From: Arthrobacter sp. EpRS71
Lineage (GTDB): Bacteria > Actinomycetota > Actinomycetes > Actinomycetales > Micrococcaceae
Direction of reading: 5' to 3'
Length of the DNA stretch: 64,000 nucleotides
Assembly: GCF_001512285.1 (NCBI RefSeq)
Contig: NZ_LNUV01000006.1
Location: forward strand, 2,278,809 to 2,342,808
Made by a program: the position numbers and the translations under genes. The notes beneath the pieces are model-generated. The model searched no databases. It was not told where the DNA came from and saw only the letters and a program-made list of their open reading frames with translations. Shown one piece after another: positions 59,813 through 64,000 of the stretch (its first letter is position 1; every line of letters starts with the position of its first letter).

Positions 59813-61216
59813 CTAGATGACGTAACGTTCGTCTTCGTGGTCGCCCGGGTGGTCCTTCACAAGTCCGGCGGCGAGCGTATTGCCGTCGTTGGGGTCGATC
59901 ACCAGGAAAGCACCGGTGCGGCGGTGGTGCAGGTAGTTCTCCAGCGGCAACGGAGCGGACAGGCGCAATTGTGCGTGTCCGATGTCGTTGAGCTCCAGGT
60001 TGGACGCAGGCTCCACGTTGAACGTGGCGAGGTCCAGTTTGCCGGTGACGTTGCGGACCAGTGCCTGGACCGTGCGCGTGCCGTGCTTCACCAGGACCTT
60101 TTGGCCCTCACGGAGCGGTTTCGGTGAAAGCCATGCGAGCGACGCGTACAGGTCAGCAGTGCTTTCGCGGACCGTTCCGGCGGCGGCGATGGTGTCTCCG
60201 CGGGCGATGTCGATCTCATCAGCCAGTCGAACAGCCACAGACTGCGGAGCGGCTGCCTCGTCCAGCGATTGGCCGGCGAAGTCGATGCCGATCACCGTTG
60301 TGGTACGCGGCTCATGGCCCGGGCTGATGACGGAGACTTCGTCGCCAACCTTCACTGAGCCCTCAGTGATCTGGCCTGCGTATGCGCGGTAATCGCGGTA
60401 CGCCTCCACATCGAGCCCGGCAGCCACAGCGTCGGGAGCCAGGGCGCCCTGCGGGCGGATCACCAGCTGGACCGGGAAGCGGAAGCTCTCCAGTTCGGCC
60501 TCAAGCTCGTCAGCAGCAGGGAGGGTTTCGAGGACCTCCAGCAGCGCCGGACCGGTGTACCAAGGGGTGCGCTCAGAGCGGTCCACCACGTTGTCGCCAT
60601 CAAGGGCCGACACCGGCACCACCAGCAGGTCAGCCACTCCGTCGGATCCCAGGCCAAGCTCGCGGGCTACCTTCTGCACGTCCGCTTCGATGTCGCGGAA
60701 CACCTGCTCGCTGAAGTCCACCAAGTCGATCTTGTTCACGGCCACAATCACGTGGGCGACGCGCAGCAGCTGCAGCACGGACAGGTGCCGGCGGGTCTGC
60801 TCCAGCACACCCTTGCGGGCGTCAATCAGTACGACGACGGCATCCGCAGTGGACGCGCCGGTCACCGTGTTCTTGGTGTACTGAACGTGGCCGGGGCAGT
60901 CCGCCAGGATGAAGCTGCGGCGGTCCGTGGCGAAGTAGCGGTAGGCAACATCGATGGTGATGCCCTGCTCACGCTCGGCACGCAGGCCGTCGGTCAGGAG
61001 GGCGAGGTCGATGCCGCCCTTTTCGCCACCGAAGCCGCGGTCCGCAGAGGTGCGGGCAACGGCGTCGAGCGTGTCAGCCAGAATCGCCTTGGAGTCGTGA
61101 AGGAGACGGCCCACCAAAGTGGACTTACCGTCGTCCACCGAGCCGGCAGTCGCGAAGCGGAAGAGTGTGGTGGGCAGGGCTGTTTCCAGTCCGGCAGCCA
61201 AAGTTTCGGTGCTCAT
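59813..61216 (-). CDS. cysN: Sulfate adenylyltransferase subunit 1 (GTPase)
   Basis: 467 aa. GTPase motifs: GSVDDGKST at 25-33, DCPGHVQYTKN and NKIDLVD. The C-terminal part is EF-Tu-like domains II/III. CysN activates sulfate with CysD. No fused CysC kinase domain is present, in line with the APS-type reductase nearby. ATG directly abuts the cysD stop. Last gene of the reductase-cysH-cysD-cysN operon. Confidence 0.95.
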   Translation of the reverse strand: MSTETLAAGLETALPTTLFRFATAGSVDDGKSTLVGRLLHDSKAILADTLDAVARTSADRGFGGEKGGIDLALLTDGLRAEREQGITIDVAYRYFATDRRSFILADCPGHVQYTKNTVTGASTADAVVVLIDARKGVLEQTRRHLSVLQLLRVAHVIVAVNKIDLVDFSEQVFRDIEADVQKVARELGLGSDGVADLLVVPVSALDGDNVVDRSERTPWYTGPALLEVLETLPAADELEAELESFRFPVQLVIRPQGALAPDAVAAGLDVEAYRDYRAYAGQITEGSVKVGDEVSVISPGHEPRTTTVIGIDFAGQSLDEAAAPQSVAVRLADEIDIARGDTIAAAGTVRESTADLYASLAWLSPKPLREGQKVLVKHGTRTVQALVRNVTGKLDLATFNVEPASNLELNDIGHAQLRLSAPLPLENYLHHRRTGAFLVIDPNDGNTLAAGLVKDHPGDHEDERYVI

Positions 61217-62224
61217 TTAGAAGTAGCCGTCCTTCTTGCGGTCTTCCATGGCTGCCTCGGAGATGCGGTCATCTGCTCGGGTAGCGCCACGTTCGGTCAG
61301 GGTGGAGGCAGCGACTTCAACAACGACGTCGGCCACGGTGCGTGCGTCGGACTCGACGGCACCTGTGCAGGACATGTCTCCCACCGTGCGGTACCGGACC
61401 AGCTTGGTGATGACGTCCTCGTTGGGCAGCGGCTGGGAAACCTCGCCCACTGCGCGCCACATGCCGTCGCGGGCGAAGACCTCACGCTCGTGGGCGTAGT
61501 ACAGGCTGGGAAGCTCGATGTTCTCGCGCTCGATGTAGCGCCAGATGTCCAACTCGGTCCAGTTGCTGATGGGGAATGCACGGACGTGCTGGCCCACGGT
61601 GTGGCGGCCGTTGTACAGGTTCCACAGTTCGGGGCGCTGGTTTCGCGGGTCCCACTGGCCGAACTCGTCACGGAGGCTCAGGATGCGTTCTTTGGCGCGG
61701 GCCTTGTCTTCGTCGCGACGGCCGCCGCCGAACACGGCGTCGAACTTGTTGTGCTGGATCGCGTCCAACAGCGGGACGGTCTGCAACGGGTTGCGGGTGC
61801 CATCGGCACGCTCAGCCAACTCGCCGCGGTCGATGAACTCCTGGACCGAGCCAACAACCAGCTTCAGGCCAAGGCGCTCAACAGTGCGGTCACGGAAGTC
61901 GATGACCTCCGGGAAGTTGTGGCCCGTGTCCACGTGCAGAACCGGAAACGGAACCTTGCCCGGCCAGAACGCCTTGGTGGCCAGGTGCAGCATGACCACG
62001 GAATCCTTGCCGCCGGAAAACAGCAGCGCAGGCTTCTCGAACTCAGCAACAACCTCGCGGATGATGTGAATGGCTTCGGACTCGAGGGTGTCCAAGCTGG
62101 AGAGACGCTCGGCAGAGGATCCGCCGTGCCCGCTTCGCGATGCCCGCCACGCCGCGGCGGATTCCTCGGCCTCGCTCTGCAACTGGTTCAACTCGAGGTC
62201 CTCGCTGGTTGTTTGGGTGCTCAT
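61217..62224 (-). CDS. cysD: Sulfate adenylyltransferase subunit 2
   Basis: 335 aa PP-loop ATP sulfurylase: LLFSGGKDSVV with SGGKDS at 70-75, FPVLHVDTGHNFPEVIDFRD and GRRDEDKARAKERI. C-terminal ..EDRKKDGYF is the usual CysD end. About 40 extra residues precede the conserved start. ATG 62224 overlaps the cysH stop (ATGA). Confidence 0.95.
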   Translation of the reverse strand: MSTQTTSEDLELNQLQSEAEESAAAWRASRSGHGGSSAERLSSLDTLESEAIHIIREVVAEFEKPALLFSGGKDSVVMLHLATKAFWPGKVPFPVLHVDTGHNFPEVIDFRDRTVERLGLKLVVGSVQEFIDRGELAERADGTRNPLQTVPLLDAIQHNKFDAVFGGGRRDEDKARAKERILSLRDEFGQWDPRNQRPELWNLYNGRHTVGQHVRAFPISNWTELDIWRYIERENIELPSLYYAHEREVFARDGMWRAVGEVSQPLPNEDVITKLVRYRTVGDMSCTGAVESDARTVADVVVEVAASTLTERGATRADDRISEAAMEDRKKDGYF

Positions 62225-62973
62225 GTGTGTAGTCCGCATTCTGTCTTGTCGGATCCTGCCCAGCGGCCTGCGCGGGGGTCTTCACCCGGGGCCACTTTGC
62301 GCGTGCAGGGCTGGCAGCCGATGGACGGGTAGCCCTGGCTCAGGAGGGGGTTGACGGGAAGGATGTTGTCCTCGGAATACTCGATCAGCTGATCGAAGGT
62401 CCAGTCCACCATCGGGTTCACCTTGACCAGGCCAAAGCCGTCATCCCAGGTGACCACCGGCGTGTTGGTGCGGGTGGGGCCCTCGTCGCGTCGCACCCCG
62501 GTGAACCAGACTTCGTATCCGGTCAGCGAACGGCGCAGCGGCTGCACCTTACGCAGTGCACAGCACTGGGCGGGGTCGCGGGCGAACAAGTCCTTGCCCA
62601 GCAAACGATCCTGTTGTTCCACAGTGGTTTCGGGAAGGACGTCCACCACGTTGACGCGGAGGTTCGCTGCGACTTCGTCGCGCGTCTCGTACGTTTCCTT
62701 GAAGTGGTAGCCGGTTTCCAGGAACAAGACGTCGACGCCGGGAAGCTGGTCCGCCACCAAGGCGGGCAGGACGGCGTCGGCCATGGAGCAGGCCACGGTT
62801 ACGGTGGGCAGCTCGAAGTTACGGGCCACCCAGGCGATGATGTCCCGGGCAGGGGCGTTCCAGCCAAGCTCCGCAGCACCTTGTTCAGCCAGGGCCTTGA
62901 GTTCTTCCTTGGACCGCAACGCCGGCCGCGCTGCCGCGCTGGCGAGGTTGGTGATAGTGACGGGATCTGTCAT
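62221..62973 (-). CDS. cysH: Adenylylsulfate (APS) reductase, Fe-S type
   Basis: 250 aa. Reduces APS to sulfite with thioredoxin. The C137-C138 and C220/C223 pairs (PAQCCALRKV, SIGCQPCTRKV) mark the [4Fe-4S] assimilatory APS reductase rather than the PAPS reductase; catalytic C246 is in TECGLHT. PP-loop-like ACSMADAVLP near 62 and WFTGVRRDEGPTR fit. It overlaps the sulfite reductase stop by 4 bp. Confidence 0.95.
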   Translation of the reverse strand: MTDPVTITNLASAAARPALRSKEELKALAEQGAAELGWNAPARDIIAWVARNFELPTVTVACSMADAVLPALVADQLPGVDVLFLETGYHFKETYETRDEVAANLRVNVVDVLPETTVEQQDRLLGKDLFARDPAQCCALRKVQPLRRSLTGYEVWFTGVRRDEGPTRTNTPVVTWDDGFGLVKVNPMVDWTFDQLIEYSEDNILPVNPLLSQGYPSIGCQPCTRKVAPGEDPRAGRWAGSDKTECGLHT

Positions 62974-64000
62974 TGGAGATCTCCTTCATCTGCCGAGTGT
63001 GCCCACTCTGCGAACGTCTGGCCTTCGGCGCCTACGGCGACGAACTTGCGGACCACGCGCTCCACATAATCGGGCAGGTCTTCCACAGTGACTTTGAGGC
63101 CGCGGACGGTACGTCCCAAACCGGCTTCCTCGCGCTCGTTGTTCGCCAGCCCGCCACCGAGGTGGACCTGGAAACCCGGGGTGGGGTCGCCGTCGGGCGT
63201 TGGCAGCATCATGCCCTTCAGGCCAATATCGGCCGTCTGGATACGTGCGCAGGAGTTCGGGCAACCGTTGATGTGGAGGGACAGTGCCGACGGCAGCTGC
63301 TTGGATTCCACGAGGTCGGCCAAGCGGCGCTCCAGCTCAGCGATGGCCGTAGCTGCCGTGACCTTGGTTTCCACGATGGCCAACTTGCAGAACTCGATGC
63401 CCGTGCAAGCGATGGTGCCGCGGCGGAACACGGACGGACGGGCGGAAAGGCCCAAAGTGTCCAATTCGGCGATGAGCGGCTCCACCTGCTCCTTGGCCAC
63501 GTCCAGGATGACCAGCTTCTGGTGAGGAGTAGTACGGAGGCGGTAGCTGCCGTGCTTCTCCAGGGTGTCAGCCAGCGTCACGAGTGCTTCGCCGGACGTG
63601 CGGCCAACAGTGGGTGTGACGCCGATGAAGAACTTGCCGTCCTTCTGCTCGTGAACACCGATGTGGTCGCCGGGAGACGTGGGCTTGGGAGCGGCGGGTC
63701 CGTCCGGGAGCTTGAAGCCGAGGTATTCGTCCTCAAGGATCTGGCGGAACTTGGCCGGGCCCCAGTCGTTCATGAGGAACTTCAGGCGGGCTTTGGTGCG
63801 CATGCGGCGGTAGCCGTAGTCGCGGAAGATGCTGGTAACGCCCAGCCATACTTCAGCGGCAACGTCCGCGGAGACGAACACGCCGAGGCGTTCGGCCAGG
63901 CGCGGGTTGGTGGACAAGCCGCCGCCAACCCAGAGGTCGTAGCCGGCGCCGAGCTCAGGGTGAACCACGCCCACCAGGGCGAAGTCGTTGATCTCGTGCA
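62970..64000 (-). CDS. Ferredoxin-type sulfite reductase, C-terminal part (runs off the window)
   Basis: About 343 codons are visible; the 5' end lies beyond 64000 (frame open to the edge, HEINDFALVGVVHPELG). Siroheme/[4Fe-4S] ligands appear in IACTGIEFCKL and HINGCPNSCARI. The order of domains fits NirA/Sir-type ferredoxin-sulfite reductase, which reduces sulfite to sulfide, and the location ahead of cysH supports sulfite over nitrite. It overlaps cysH by 4 bp. Confidence 0.92.
   Translation of the reverse strand, partial: HEINDFALVGVVHPELGAGYDLWVGGGLSTNPRLAERLGVFVSADVAAEVWLGVTSIFRDYGYRRMRTKARLKFLMNDWGPAKFRQILEDEYLGFKLPDGPAAPKPTSPGDHIGVHEQKDGKFFIGVTPTVGRTSGEALVTLADTLEKHGSYRLRTTPHQKLVILDVAKEQVEPLIAELDTLGLSARPSVFRRGTIACTGIEFCKLAIVETKVTAATAIAELERRLADLVESKQLPSALSLHINGCPNSCARIQTADIGLKGMMLPTPDGDPTPGFQVHLGGGLANNEREEAGLGRTVRGLKVTVEDLPDYVERVVRKFVAVGAEGQTFAEWAHSADEGDLQ

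Overview
The window is 64 kb of high-GC, densely packed bacterial chromosome. Codon use, two FprA-type ferredoxin reductases, a CatR/FurA-katA pair, a patD-gabT-PucR putrescine/GABA locus, DUF6153 and DUF305 genes and many apparently leaderless promoters point to an actinobacterium close to Arthrobacter/Paenarthrobacter. That assignment is inferred from gene content; no rRNA is present. The only RNA gene seen is one tRNA-Tyr. I see no prophage, transposase, CRISPR array or replication origin, and no gene-free stretch longer than 300 bp.

Layout. (1) 1-6.5 kb: a carbohydrate ABC importer (lipoprotein, two permeases) translationally coupled to a LacZ-type beta-galactosidase. (2) 6.5-18.3 kb: an HxlR regulator with an MFS exporter, a Tat-secreted phospholipase C, cystathionine beta-synthase with cystathionine gamma-synthase (transsulfuration), a VOC protein, an AlkA-like DNA glycosylase, a DUF559 protein bracketed by two copies of a palindromic repeat, a fatty-acyl-CoA ligase and a small monooxygenase. 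(3) 18.3-27.8 kb: thioredoxin, a TetR-ABC exporter operon, a thioesterase, a K+ channel, tRNA-Tyr, YajQ, HtpX, an MFS pump and a degenerate HIT-like protein. (4) 27.8-32.4 kb: Fur-family regulator plus catalase, DUF2461, a 33-bp tandem repeat and an APC amino acid permease. (5) 32.4-38.5 kb: aldehyde dehydrogenase, alcohol dehydrogenase and DUF779, with a GAF/winged-helix regulator and the first FprA paralog. (6) 38.6-46.3 kb: RarD, GabT, aminobutyraldehyde dehydrogenase, a divergent PucR regulator, then a CynX-like MFS-GntR operon. (7) 46.4-54.9 kb: persulfide-dioxygenase-like MBL/rhodanese protein, second FprA, siroheme synthase CysG, AlkD, glutaminase, an LLM oxidoreductase and a DUF6153-DUF305 pair behind a CsoR-like operator. 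(8) 55-64 kb: a RibD/DHFR-like protein, a sulfonate-type ABC importer, homocysteine S-methyltransferase and sulfate assimilation genes in the order sulfite reductase-cysH-cysD-cysN.

Together regions 7 and 8 supply most of assimilatory sulfur metabolism: sulfonate/sulfate sulfur to sulfite to sulfide, siroheme for the reductase, and a candidate NADPH-ferredoxin reductase. Region 2 holds the transsulfuration enzymes.

The most unusual structural signal is a set of long, nearly perfect palindromes (arms 14-31 bp) lying next to stop codons. Two form small dispersed families: one of three copies (15.0, 16.1 and 47.8 kb) and one of two copies (10.8 and 59.7 kb). The best regulatory signals are a palindrome set exactly between the -35 and -10 boxes of the leaderless MFS-GntR promoter, and a CsoR-like copper-type operator filling the spacer of the DUF6153-DUF305 promoter.
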